Part shown: positions 1-8,975 of the stretch, in pieces
How positions within the stretch are numbered: position 1 is the stretch's first letter
Layout of the letters: the number at the start of each line of letters is the position of its first letter
Assembly (NCBI RefSeq): GCF_900129635.1
Contig: NZ_FSRB01000001.1
Coordinates: 6,213,557 to 6,277,556, forward strand
Reading direction: 5' to 3'
Length of the DNA stretch: 64,000 nt
From: Singulisphaera sp. GP187
Lineage (GTDB): Bacteria > Planctomycetota > Planctomycetia > Isosphaerales > Isosphaeraceae
Notes under the pieces: generated by a model
Databases searched by the model: none
The model's input: the letters and a program-made list of their open reading frames with translations, nothing else
What the model was told of the DNA's origin: nothing
Made by a program: the position numbers and the translations under genes

Positions 1-1
1 C

Positions 2-1153
2 CGGGAGTCACGGGCCGCTGACTACGCGCACAAGCTGCTTTCGGTCAGCCCGAACTCCGCCTATGCCATGGCGATGCTGGTCGAGTACGCGTGGGATGAG
101 GCCGAGAAAAAGGTGGACGGCTGGCGCAAGCAGGTCGGCGATCACCCGAGCCTGATCGGCGCTTTGGCCCGCCGCTACGACAAGCTGGATCGGATGGAGG
201 AGGCCGAGGTGCTCTTGAAGCGGTACATCGAGCTCTCGCCCGACCCCTGGGCTTACCGGCTGCTCGCGAATCGAGCCAAGGCGCTGGGGAACGAGGCCCG
301 CTGGATCGCGATTCTCGATGATTATCTCGCGAAAGAAGAAGATCATGGCCTCGATCATGCCAAGGTCCGGGTCGAGATCGCCGAGGCCTTGATGGCCAAG
401 GGACGGTTCGATGAGGCACGACCGTACGCCGATGCCGCGGCCGAGACGTGGGCCGGCTGGGCGATGCAAACCGCTCAGAAATGCGCGGAGGGTCAGGAGG
501 ATTGGGATGACGCCGAGAAGTGGGCCTATGCCCGCGCCGAGCGTTATCCGCACACCTCCGCCTACGACTGGCTCGATTTCTGTGTGCGGACTGGCCACGG
601 CCACCTGAAAGAGGCGTGTGACTTCACGCTCGCGGTCCTGAACCGCACGGGCGATCGAGCCGAGGATCAGGTCGTGGTCCAGCGTGCCTCGCTCTTGATT
701 GCCAAAGGTGAGCCTGGCAAGACGTTCGACTCACTTCAGCAGTTGATCAAGGCGGAATCGGATAACACGTCCGGCCATCAAGTCGCCTGCGTGACCCTCT
801 TCACCGCGGCCGGACTGGCGGGCGATCAGAAGCTGCTCGACACCAGCGCGGAGCAGTTCATCGACCAGTACAAAACCGCCTCCCCCAAGTTCACGGCGAT
901 CCTGGCCAAGATTCGCGAGGCGATCGCCAAGGGGGATCCGGACGCACTCGACCAGAAGGGCGTCGATACGCTGATCGAGGAAACGCCGTCGGCGGGTCGG
1001 ATTGGTCCGGCCCTCGTCGTCGCCGCCTACTATGCGGGGGCCAAGCAGCACGAGAAAGCGAAGCCCTATTGGGAACAGGCGGCCGAGAAAGGGCAATCCT
1101 TCTTGTGGTGGCGGGTGATCGCCGACAGCCACTTGCGCGCCCGCGACCACTGA
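2..1153 (+). CDS. TPR-repeat protein, 5' truncated by window edge
   Basis: The reading frame is open from base 2 with no stop before the first ATG at 68, so the gene begins outside the window and this is its C-terminal ~383 residues. The protein is soluble, alpha-helical and Ala/Glu/Lys-rich, with degenerate ~34-residue helical hairpins that resemble tetratricopeptide repeats (for example around GRFDEARPYADAAAETW and MEEAEVLLKRYIELSPDPW). No catalytic motif or membrane segment is visible in the retained part. Such modules normally mediate protein-protein contacts; the partner cannot be inferred. The ATG at 68 lies within a repeat and is probably not the true start. The frame ends at a TGA and 440 bp of noncoding DNA follows. 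Confidence 0.75.
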   Translation, partial: RESRAADYAHKLLSVSPNSAYAMAMLVEYAWDEAEKKVDGWRKQVGDHPSLIGALARRYDKLDRMEEAEVLLKRYIELSPDPWAYRLLANRAKALGNEARWIAILDDYLAKEEDHGLDHAKVRVEIAEALMAKGRFDEARPYADAAAETWAGWAMQTAQKCAEGQEDWDDAEKWAYARAERYPHTSAYDWLDFCVRTGHGHLKEACDFTLAVLNRTGDRAEDQVVVQRASLLIAKGEPGKTFDSLQQLIKAESDNTSGHQVACVTLFTAAGLAGDQKLLDTSAEQFIDQYKTASPKFTAILAKIREAIAKGDPDALDQKGVDTLIEETPSAGRIGPALVVAAYYAGAKQHEKAKPYWEQAAEKGQSFLWWRVIADSHLRARDH

Positions 1154-1601
1154 TCGGCGGCGTTCGGATCCCAAGGCCGGCACCCCCTCGCTCGCTCCTG
1201 ACTTCTGAACCGCGGCCTTGGTGCGGATTCCCCTTCTCGAAGCGGATCCGCCCCAAGGCCGCGGTCGCGCGCGCCCTCCGAGAGCTCGCTGTTTTGGCGG
1301 AATTCAGGCCAAATTTCGGCCTGGTCAGCAGGATAATCCAAAAATGCCGCTCCTTGGTCGGAAAAAAATTCACAATGTCGACTCGTTTAGTCGAATTTGT
1401 ACTTGACTAAAACGATCAGGATCATGAAAATCACACCTCAGTCAAGGATGCGTGCCTGATTCGCTTGGGGCCGCGTCGGTCTGGCTGAGTGGTGCGGATC
1501 ACCTTGGCGTGACGAGTCCGAGAGGGCGTTGCCGGGAGCGAGACGCTCGTCCGGCGCGGTTGTCTAAGGTCGATCGAACGGAGTGATGTGGAGTGGAACC
1601 G
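1154..1601. other. noncoding gap, no gene seen
   Basis: About 450 bp without a credible coding frame; short open frames on both strands have no start context or recognisable protein. An AT-richer stretch near 1360-1430 contains a short GACTCGTTTAGTC palindrome and TTGACT-like sequence, which could hold the promoter for the downstream lipoprotein and DUF1559 genes. This is only suggestive. Confidence 0.4.
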
Positions 1602-2063
1602 ATGTGCCTACGTTTGAAGTTTTCCCCCTGGCGAATCGCGAAGCAGTTTGTCCCGCTCTGTGGCGTGGGGCTGGCGATGCTGGTCACGGGATGTTCTCAG
1701 GACGATGGGCATGTCCCGGTGTTCCCCGTCAAGGGGAAGGTGAGCGTTGCGGGCGAGGTCCCGGAAGGGGCGCTCATCGTCTTCTACCCGGCGAAGGCAG
1801 GCGGCGAGTCGGAGCTGCGCCCGTCGGCCAAAGTCAAACCGGATGGTTCCTTCAGCTTGACGACCTACGACGCGGATGACGGCGCACCCTCCGGTGAGTA
1901 CACCGCCACGATCCAGTGGAACAAGATCATCAAGAGCGGGAAGGATTATAAGGCGGGCCCCGACCTGATCCCCAAGAGCTACGCGAATCGCGAGAACTCG
2001 CGCTGGAAGATCAAGGTGGCGGAAGCCCCCAATGAGCTCGAGCCGCTCACCATCACCAAATAA
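1602..2063 (+). CDS. Lipoprotein with transthyretin/carboxypeptidase-regulatory-like fold
   Basis: About 153 residues. The N-terminus is a basic, hydrophobic signal ending in a lipobox (LVTGC), so the mature protein should be a lipid-anchored periplasmic or outer-membrane lipoprotein. The body starts with FPVKGKVSVAGEVPEGALIVF and contains GSFSLTTYDADDGAPSGEYT, the pattern of small beta-sandwich carboxypeptidase-regulatory-like domains common in planctomycete lipoproteins. I prefer the ATG at 1602 because GGAG lies eight bases upstream; an in-frame GTG at 1593 is the alternative. It lies 129 bp before a DUF1559 gene in the same direction, the same order as the minus-strand pair at 10589-8976. 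Function unknown. Confidence 0.8.
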   Translation: MCLRLKFSPWRIAKQFVPLCGVGLAMLVTGCSQDDGHVPVFPVKGKVSVAGEVPEGALIVFYPAKAGGESELRPSAKVKPDGSFSLTTYDADDGAPSGEYTATIQWNKIIKSGKDYKAGPDLIPKSYANRENSRWKIKVAEAPNELEPLTITK

Positions 2064-2192
2064 CGCGACGACGGTTGCAAGATTGCCGGAGTCGTTGATT
2101 GCTGCTCCGGTAAATTTGCGAATGCCTTGAAATGTTGGCACTTTGACGTCATTCGCTGACGGATTCACTCACACAGATCGCGAGAGGTTCTC

Positions 2193-3200
2193 ATGAAAAT
2201 TCGCATACGCCGTGGTTTCACTTTGATCGAGTTGTTGGTGGTGATTGCGATCATCGCCGTCCTGATCGCCCTGCTGCTGCCCGCCGTGCAGGCCGCGCGA
2301 GAGGCGGCCCGCCGCTCCCAGTGCGTGAATAACATGAAGCAGCTCGGCATCGCGCTGCATAACTTCCATGACGTCAACTTGAACCTCCCGTCGAGCGATC
2401 GGCCGAGCGGGGTGACCACCCTCCCGCGAATTGCCGGGCTGACGTTCATGCTTCCCTACTTTGAACAGACTAACGTCTACAACGCGTATAACCAGACGTT
2501 GAACTGGAGCGGTCTTGAAAACACGACCAGCGTCCGCAACAAGGTGAACGTTTTCCTCTGCCCCTCCGCTCAGCAGGGCGACGTGCTCGACGGCGATCCC
2601 CAGCCGCCCAGTGTCTACGCCGCGAACGTGGCGGCGGTGACCCATTACTCGCCGACGATCGGCATCGATCGGAGACTCGGAACGCCGGGCCTGGGCCTGG
2701 TCGGCGCGGCCGGCGACACCACCACGATTGGCCCCTGGACCGGCCTGCTCCCCAAAAACGTCAAGTCACGGCTCGCGGACGTGACCGATGGCTTGTCGAA
2801 CACGATCGCCATCGCCGAGTCCGCCAGTCGGCCCTATGTGTATCGCAAGGGGGGGAAGCAAGCTGGTAGCAATCTTCTGACCAACCGCTCGAACGCCGGT
2901 GGCTGGTGCCGCCCGGCGAGTGACTTCAGTGTCGACGGCTCGAGCCAGGACGGCTCGGTGATCCCGGGCCCTTGCCCGCTGAATTGCACCAACGGTGAAG
3001 ACATCGGCTCGCAGACCTTCCCCTACTCCTACTACGGCTCCGAGGGGTCGGGCGAGGCTTACGGATTCCACCCCGGTGGGGCCAACTTCGTGTTCGGCGA
3101 CGGCTCGGTCAAGTTCATCAAAGAGACCGTGAGCATCCGGATCTTCGCCAACCTCGTGACCCGCGCCGGCGGTGAAATCGTCAGCTCCGATCAGTATTGA
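2193..3200 (+). CDS. DUF1559 domain-containing prepilin-like protein
   Basis: 335 residues. The N-terminus has the type IV prepilin signature RRGFTLIELLVVIAIIAVL: a basic leader, the Gly-Phe processing site, the conserved Glu at +5 and a hydrophobic helix. It continues as the DUF1559 pattern (LLLPAVQAAREAARRSQC..NNMKQLGIALHNFHD) and ends with the usual Gly/His and FGDGSVKFIKE C-terminal motif. Members are hugely expanded in Planctomycetota and are thought to be exported, processed by prepilin peptidase and to form cell-surface pseudopili; specific roles are mostly unknown. The gene follows a lipoprotein gene and is followed at once by a strong hairpin terminator. Confidence 0.95.
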   Translation: MKIRIRRGFTLIELLVVIAIIAVLIALLLPAVQAAREAARRSQCVNNMKQLGIALHNFHDVNLNLPSSDRPSGVTTLPRIAGLTFMLPYFEQTNVYNAYNQTLNWSGLENTTSVRNKVNVFLCPSAQQGDVLDGDPQPPSVYAANVAAVTHYSPTIGIDRRLGTPGLGLVGAAGDTTTIGPWTGLLPKNVKSRLADVTDGLSNTIAIAESASRPYVYRKGGKQAGSNLLTNRSNAGGWCRPASDFSVDGSSQDGSVIPGPCPLNCTNGEDIGSQTFPYSYYGSEGSGEAYGFHPGGANFVFGDGSVKFIKETVSIRIFANLVTRAGGEIVSSDQY

Positions 3201-3230
3201 GCGAACCGCCCTCGCGCTTGACTTGCGACC

Positions 3231-3278
3231 ATGCCGCCGTTGCCAACCCCTCCGGGACCGGCAAGGGCGGCATTTTTT
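3231..3278 (+). terminator. Rho-independent terminator after DUF1559 gene
   Basis: ATGCCGCC at 3231-3238 pairs with GGCGGCAT at 3265-3272, an inner GTTGCC/GGCAAG arm extends the stem, and six T residues follow directly. It lies 30 bp after the stop codon. Confidence 0.8.
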
Positions 3279-3453
3279 CGTTGGCGAGCCATCCGCACGC
3301 GGGTTGGTTGCGCGATTTTATCGGGTTTCTCGTGCCGACGGCGGGATTGGCCAGGGATTGCTCGAGGCTGCCTTGTCAGTGCTCGCCGCTTTCTGGGAAG
3401 ATGCGAGGCTGTGGACACCCCTGCTCGAGTCCCGGTCACGCCTTGCCGAGATC

Positions 3454-4725
3454 ATGTCGATCACCTTTATCCACGCCGCCGACATCCACCTTGATAGTCC
3501 GCTCCGGGGGCTCGAACGCTACGAGCATGCGCCCGTGGATCGGATCCGAGGGGCCACCCGCCGCGCCTTCGAGCGGCTGATTCAACTGACGGTCGATCGT
3601 CGGGTGGATTTCTTGCTGATCGCGGGCGACCTTTACGACGGCGACTGGCGGGACTACAACACGGGTCTCTACCTCGTCGGCCAGCTCAACCGGCTGCGCG
3701 AAGCGAACATCCCGGTCTTCATCATTGCGGGCAACCACGACGCCGCGAACAAGATGACCCGGGCCTTGCGGCTCCCCGATAACGTGCGTGTGCTCGGTTC
3801 CGACCGGGCCGAGACGGTCCGGCTCGACCAGTTCGACGTGGCGATCCACGGGCAGAGCTTTGCGCGGGCCGCGGTGACCGAAAACCTTGCGGCCGGCTAT
3901 CCTGACCCCGTGCCCGGCTGGGTGAACATCGGCTTGCTCCATACCGGGCTGACCGGGCTGGAGGGGCACGAACGCTACGCCCCCTGCACCGTGGAAGACC
4001 TCCGCGAACGCGGTTACGACTACTGGGCGTTGGGTCATATCCACACGCGAGGCAACCCTTGCCTTGACCCCTTGGTCGTCTTCCCCGGCAATACGCAAGG
4101 CCGGCACATTCGGGAAACCGGTGAAAAGGGCTGCTTGTTGGCGACCCTCGAGCCTGGGAACGGCGTCGCCCACACGTTTCACCGGCTCGACGTCGTGCGC
4201 TGGGAACGTGGCCGGGTCGATGCCTCGGATCTCGACACCGAGGCGGACTTGCTCGACAAGGTGGCGGCTGTTTTCGATGATCTCCTCCAGGCCGAGACCG
4301 ACGCGGACCGCCTGCTGGCGGTCCGCGTGGTGATTCATGGGGCCTCGACGCTGCACGACCGGCTCCATGCGGATCCGGAGCGCTATGTGGCCGAGGTTCG
4401 CAACCTGGCCCTGGAGCGTGGCGTGGATCGGCTCTGGGTCGAGAAGGTGGAGATTCAGACCCGCTCCACCCGAATGATGCCGGTGCTCGACGGGCCGATC
4501 GAGGAACTGCGTGAGGTGCTTGACCTGCTTCGTGCCGATCCCGAGGCCCTGGCCGCACTCGGTGAGGAACTGACCGAGCTGCGGCGGAAGCTGCCGCCCG
4601 ACCTGACCGGTGGCCACGACCCGCTCCAACTCAACGATCCCGAGTGGTTGCGAGCCCAGCTCGACGAAGTCCAGCCGTTCCTGCTCGACTTGCTGCTCCG
4701 TCCCGATCGCGGAGCGCAATCATGA
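3454..4725 (+). CDS. SbcD/YhaO-like DNA repair exonuclease (metallophosphoesterase)
   Basis: 423 residues from the ATG at 3454; the longer open frame back to 3172 overlaps the previous gene and terminator and is rejected. Calcineurin-like motifs appear in order: HAADIHLD (residues 7-14), GDLYDGD (58-64), GNHD (93-96) and GHIHTRG (194-200), giving the metal ligands expected of Mre11/SbcD-type nucleases. The C-terminal part matches the length of YhaO-type proteins. The stop overlaps the start of the AAA ATPase by four bases (ATGA), so the two are translationally coupled and should form an Mre11-Rad50-like complex that processes DNA ends. Confidence 0.9.
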   Translation: MSITFIHAADIHLDSPLRGLERYEHAPVDRIRGATRRAFERLIQLTVDRRVDFLLIAGDLYDGDWRDYNTGLYLVGQLNRLREANIPVFIIAGNHDAANKMTRALRLPDNVRVLGSDRAETVRLDQFDVAIHGQSFARAAVTENLAAGYPDPVPGWVNIGLLHTGLTGLEGHERYAPCTVEDLRERGYDYWALGHIHTRGNPCLDPLVVFPGNTQGRHIRETGEKGCLLATLEPGNGVAHTFHRLDVVRWERGRVDASDLDTEADLLDKVAAVFDDLLQAETDADRLLAVRVVIHGASTLHDRLHADPERYVAEVRNLALERGVDRLWVEKVEIQTRSTRMMPVLDGPIEELREVLDLLRADPEALAALGEELTELRRKLPPDLTGGHDPLQLNDPEWLRAQLDEVQPFLLDLLLRPDRGAQS

Positions 4726-7700
4726 GATTTTTACAACTCCATCTGAAGGCGGTGGGGCCGTTCTCGGGGGTCGAGCTCGACCTCTCGGGCGGTCAGCAGG
4801 GCCTGCACCTGATCTACGGGCCGAACGAGGCGGGGAAGACCTCGACGCTCCGGGCCTTGTCTCACCTCCTCTTTGGCTTCCCGACGCGCACGACCGACGG
4901 CTTCCTCCACCCCTACGATCAGCTCCGGGTGGGGGGGATCCTCCGCCACAGCGATGGCGAGGTCCTCGAGATCGTTCGCCGCAAGGGGAACAAGAATACG
5001 ATCCGCGAGTTGGACGACGCCGCAACCGTCGCGCCCGAACGGCTCGGCCGGTTTCTCGGTGGGGTCGATCAGGAGACGTTTGAAAACCTCTTCGGCATCG
5101 ATCACGCCCGCCTCAAGCAAGCGGGCGAAGAGATCAAGACCGGCCAGGGGAGGCTCGGCGAGCTGCTCTTCGCCGCCGGAACGGGCCTGGCCGGTCTCGG
5201 CCAGGCCAAGCAGCGGCTCCAGGAGCGGCTCGACGCCCTGTTCAAGCCGAGGGGCCAGAACCAGCGGATCAACCAGGCCCTGGCCGAGTACCGTGTCTCT
5301 CAAGACGAGATCAAGCGGTTCCAGTTGCCGAGCGAAGAATGGCAGCGGCACGACCGGGCCCTGCGTGACGCTCAGGAACAGGGGAATCGCCTGGTCGAGC
5401 AGACCCACGCCGCGCGTCGCGAGCTCAACCGGATGATCCGGGTTCGCGACGCGATCCCGCAGGTCGCCCGCCTCCGCCGCCTCCAGGGCGAATTCGGGCA
5501 ACTCGGGGATGTCGTCCGGCTCCGTGACTCCTTCGGCGGCGAATGCCGCGAGGCGGAAGAGACGCTCCACCGGGTGGTCAGCACGATCGAGCAGACCCGC
5601 GCCACCGTGGAAGAACTGGACGCACGCCTGGCCGAGACGGAGCCCCGCCACCTCCTGCTCGATTCGGCCGATGCGATCGAGGCGTTGAAGGAACAGCTCG
5701 GCGCCGTGGAAAAGGCGCTCGAACACCGCCCTCGGCTCGAGAGCTGGCGGCTCGAGAACGAGCACCAGGCCCGCGAAATCCTCGGTAAGCTCGGCCGGAC
5801 CCGCGACCTGGACGCGGCCGAGGAGCTCCACCTGCGCGCCGATGAACCGCCGATCATCCGGACGCTCGGCCAGCGGTTCACCGCCCTCCGCGTCCAGCGC
5901 GACGAGACCCGAAGCGCGATCGCCAAGCACGAGGATCAGGCCGGTCGGCTCGAACGCGAGCAGTCCGGCCTGGGCCAGGCCCGTGACGTCGCCTCGCTCC
6001 GCCGCGCCGTCCGGGCGGCCCGCAAGGCCGGCGACCTCGACGCCAGGAACGCCGAGGCCCGCGCTGCGTACGCCAGTGCCACGCGGCAGGCGGCCCTCGG
6101 GCTCGAACAGCTTCCCGGCTGGTCCGGTAGTCTCGACGACCTGGAACGCCAGGCCGTGCCCGTCGAGCCCACGCTCGTCCGTTTCGAATCCGACTGGCAG
6201 GCCGTCGAGCGCGAGCTCCAACTCCTGGACGATCAGGAAAACGCGGAGTCGAAGTCCGTCAAGCAGCTCGAGGCGAAGTTGCGGGCCCTCGATCTGCATC
6301 AGGACGTGCCGACCGAGGACGATCTCCGCGCGGCACGTCAGCGCCGTGACGAGGGCTGGCGGTTGATCCGGGTTGCCGGGCTCACCCCCGCGGACGACAC
6401 CGCGGAATCGGCTGCGTTCGTGGCCGAGTTCGCGCCCGGGCGCACGCTGGCCGACGCCTTCGAGCAAAGCTTGCACCGCGCCGATACCATGGGCGATCGC
6501 CTCCGCCATGAGGCCGAACGCGTGGCCCGCAAGGCGGAGTGGCTCGCTCAGCTCGACGCCCACCAGAGCTCGCGCGACGGTCGTTCTCAAACGAGACGCG
6601 ACGTCGAGGGCCGGCGGGACCGTGTTCACGCTGACTGGAAAGCACTGGTCGATGCGTTGGGTGTTGCCGCCGCCGAGCCGGCCGAGCTTCGGGCCTGGCT
6701 CCGGCAGCGGGCCGAGGTGGTTCATCGCCAGGAGCAGGCCCGCGATGCCCGGCTCGCTCGCGAGGAGTGCGAGGCTTCACTCGCCGAGCACCGCGCGGCC
6801 CTGGAGCGGGCGATGGGGGGGCTGGGCGTCGCGCTCCCCGATCCGCACGAGGGGCTCGCCGCCTTGCTCGAACAGGGCGAAGAAGTGCTCGAGCGCGAAG
6901 ACCGCGCCAGCCGTCGCCGAGAGACTCTCATTAATCAAGTCGCCGAGGCACGCGCCGATCTCGCTCGCGATCAACTTCGCCTTCAGGCCACCGAGGACGA
7001 GCTCGCGAGCTGGCGGCTCGACTGGTCGGCCAAGATGGCGCGAATTGGCCTCGAACCTGACGCTGCGCCCGAGCAGGCCGAGATCGTGCTGACCGAGATT
7101 CAGAGCCTGTTCGAGGCCTTGAGCAAGCGCCGTGAATTCCAGAGCCGGATCCGCGGCATCGACCGGGATGCCGAGCAGTTCGCCGCCGAAGTCGCCAAAC
7201 TTCGCGGCCAGGTGGGCTTGGAGCTCGAGGAGCAACCTCCGGCGGTCTTAGCTCGAGAGCTGACTCAGCGGCTCCAGCAGGAGCGGAACGTCGAACAGCG
7301 CCGGACGACCTTGATCCAGCAGCGCGATCGCGAGAGCCAGCGGCTTCGCGAGGCCGAGACCGAACAGGTCGCGGTGGTCGCGCGGCTCGACCGGCTCCGT
7401 CAAGAGGCAGGCTGCGAGTCGACCGACGAGCTTCCCGAAGCCGAGCGCCGCTCGCGCGATCGCGCCCGGCTCGAGGATGATCTGCGTGCCTGCGAGGACC
7501 AGGTCATTGCGCTCGGTGCCGGTGCGGATCTCGTCCAGTTCGCCTCCCAGGTCGAGCAGGCCGACGCCGACGATCTCGGGCCGGCGATCGCGCAGCGCGA
7601 GGCCGACGTCGCCGCACTCGAGTCGGAGTTGCACACGGTCAAGGAAACGTTAGGCGCCGAACGCGTCGAGCTCGCGCGGATGGACGGCGGCGACAGCGCC

Positions 7701-8255
7701 GCGGAGGCGGCCGAGAAAGCGCAGACGATCACGGCTCGGCTCCAAACCGACGTGATCCTCTACGCCAAGCTGAAACTGGCGGCGGCCGTGCTCAACCGAG
7801 GGATCGAGAAATACCGCGAGAAGAGCCAAGGCCCGGTTCTCGCCCGCGCCAGCCAGCTCTTTGCCGACCTGACCGACGGCTCCTTCTCCCGTCTCCAGAT
7901 CGATGATGACGGCGACGGCCGCGCCTTGTTGAAAGGTGTCCGGGCCGACGGCCGCCATGTCGGTGTCGAGGGCATGAGCGACGGCTCGCACGACCAGCTC
8001 TACCTGGCGCTTCGGCTGGCCAGCCTCGAGTCGTGGCTCCAAGCGCACGAACCGATCCCATTCATCGTGGACGACATCCTGCTGAACTTCGACGATCGCC
8101 GCGCCCTGGCCGCGCTCCGGGCCCTGGCCGAGCTGTCACGACGAACGCAGGTTCTCTTCTTCACGCATCATGCACACCTGTTCGACCTGGCCCGCAAGCA
8201 CTTGCCGGACGACGTCGTCTTCATTCAGACGTTGCCGTCGAATCGTCCTGCGTAG
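4722..8255 (+). CDS. YhaN/SbcC-like AAA ATPase with long coiled coil
   Basis: 1177 residues from the ATG at 4722, which overlaps the upstream nuclease stop. The N-terminus carries a Walker A, GPNEAGKTS (residues 33-41); the C-terminus has a signature-like GMSDGSHDQ (about 1083-1091) and a Walker B FIVDDIL (about 1114-1120). Between them are some 850 residues rich in Glu, Arg, Ala, Leu and Gln, clearly coiled coil. This is Rad50/SbcC architecture, but no CxxC zinc hook is seen at the apex, which fits YhaN (AAA_27) better than SbcC. Partner of the adjacent metallophosphoesterase; expected in DNA double-strand end repair. Confidence 0.88.
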   Translation: MRFLQLHLKAVGPFSGVELDLSGGQQGLHLIYGPNEAGKTSTLRALSHLLFGFPTRTTDGFLHPYDQLRVGGILRHSDGEVLEIVRRKGNKNTIRELDDAATVAPERLGRFLGGVDQETFENLFGIDHARLKQAGEEIKTGQGRLGELLFAAGTGLAGLGQAKQRLQERLDALFKPRGQNQRINQALAEYRVSQDEIKRFQLPSEEWQRHDRALRDAQEQGNRLVEQTHAARRELNRMIRVRDAIPQVARLRRLQGEFGQLGDVVRLRDSFGGECREAEETLHRVVSTIEQTRATVEELDARLAETEPRHLLLDSADAIEALKEQLGAVEKALEHRPRLESWRLENEHQAREILGKLGRTRDLDAAEELHLRADEPPIIRTLGQRFTALRVQRDETRSAIAKHEDQAGRLEREQSGLGQARDVASLRRAVRAARKAGDLDARNAEARAAYASATRQAALGLEQLPGWSGSLDDLERQAVPVEPTLVRFESDWQAVERELQLLDDQENAESKSVKQLEAKLRALDLHQDVPTEDDLRAARQRRDEGWRLIRVAGLTPADDTAESAAFVAEFAPGRTLADAFEQSLHRADTMGDRLRHEAERVARKAEWLAQLDAHQSSRDGRSQTRRDVEGRRDRVHADWKALVDALGVAAAEPAELRAWLRQRAEVVHRQEQARDARLAREECEASLAEHRAALERAMGGLGVALPDPHEGLAALLEQGEEVLEREDRASRRRETLINQVAEARADLARDQLRLQATEDELASWRLDWSAKMARIGLEPDAAPEQAEIVLTEIQSLFEALSKRREFQSRIRGIDRDAEQFAAEVAKLRGQVGLELEEQPPAVLARELTQRLQQERNVEQRRTTLIQQRDRESQRLREAETEQVAVVARLDRLRQEAGCESTDELPEAERRSRDRARLEDDLRACEDQVIALGAGADLVQFASQVEQADADDLGPAIAQREADVAALESELHTVKETLGAERVELARMDGGDSAAEAAEKAQTITARLQTDVILYAKLKLAAAVLNRGIEKYREKSQGPVLARASQLFADLTDGSFSRLQIDDDGDGRALLKGVRADGRHVGVEGMSDGSHDQLYLALRLASLESWLQAHEPIPFIVDDILLNFDDRRALAALRALAELSRRTQVLFFTHHAHLFDLARKHLPDDVVFIQTLPSNRPA

Positions 8256-8399
8256 TTTTGATGGGCAGCCGCGGCGATACGCGTGACCTACGAAGTTTCC
8301 GGGACGTTTCATGAAGGGGAGAACGGGACGAGAATTGACGGAGGAAGTGCCTCTGGCCTGCTTCGCTGAGGCGTTGGAATCTCTTGGGAATGAGCCGCC

Positions 8400-8885
8400 A
8401 TGAAAGCCAATCCCTCTTCACTTCCGGCGCCGGCGACTCGGACGGTAATCCGGCAGATGACCCTTGTGCTTCCTCCCCTCCTGTGGTGCATGGGCTTCTT
8501 CCTCAGCATCGGCTTTCCAGGATGTCACGTCTCGCGGGCAATCATGAACGCGACCGCCTACACGCTTTCCGGATTCGCGGGCTGGGTGGTTTATCGATTC
8601 GTCAGGAGACCATCCGATGCCAGTACAACCGATTTGTGGATGGCATTTCCGTTCGCCGCAAATATAAATATCACTTTGCTGAATCCGAGGATCGTCCACT
8701 GGCCGTTTCGAGAAATGCTCGCCCATGGCCTGATCGTCTCGGTCGCATGCATGGCGTTGATAGGCCTTGTGCAAAGGCTACTGAGACAAGGGAAAAGAGC
8801 CCGCTCGGCTCGTGCTCATCCCTTGTCTGATGACCAGGTCGACTCGGCGATCGAACCGCTCCGAGAGACGAATTGCCCGACCTGA
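8400..8885 (+). CDS. Small hypothetical integral membrane protein
   Basis: 161 residues with a polar N-terminus, then about four hydrophobic stretches: LPPLLWCMGFFLSIGF, a second around ATAYTLSGFAGWVVYRFV, a third around FPFAANINITLL and a fourth around GLIVSVACMALIGLVQ, followed by a basic tail. The topology resembles DUF2798-like small membrane proteins, but I cannot assign a family. A GGGAATGAG ribosome-binding-like sequence precedes the ATG. It stands alone between the YhaN-like gene and a convergent DUF1559 gene. Confidence 0.6.
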   Translation: MKANPSSLPAPATRTVIRQMTLVLPPLLWCMGFFLSIGFPGCHVSRAIMNATAYTLSGFAGWVVYRFVRRPSDASTTDLWMAFPFAANINITLLNPRIVHWPFREMLAHGLIVSVACMALIGLVQRLLRQGKRARSARAHPLSDDQVDSAIEPLRETNCPT

Positions 8886-8950
8886 TTCGCGGCCAGTGGG
8901 ACGCGAGACCATCGAAGAGCGGCTTCGTTCTTGGAGGTGAAACCTTTTGG

Positions 8951-8965
8951 GTGGGCCGTGCCCAC
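8951..8965. terminator. Candidate bidirectional hairpin between convergent genes
   Basis: GTGGGC and GCCCAC flank a CGT loop, with CTTTTGG on the left and CTAAAAG on the right. The position between a plus-strand and a minus-strand gene end suits a shared terminator; the T tracts are short, so confidence is modest. Confidence 0.4.
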
Positions 8966-8975
8966 ACTAAAAGAT

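Noticed and set aside
3172..3453. Upstream extension of the YhaO-like gene
   Set aside because: It overlaps the DUF1559 stop and a terminator; the phosphoesterase fold starts at 3454.
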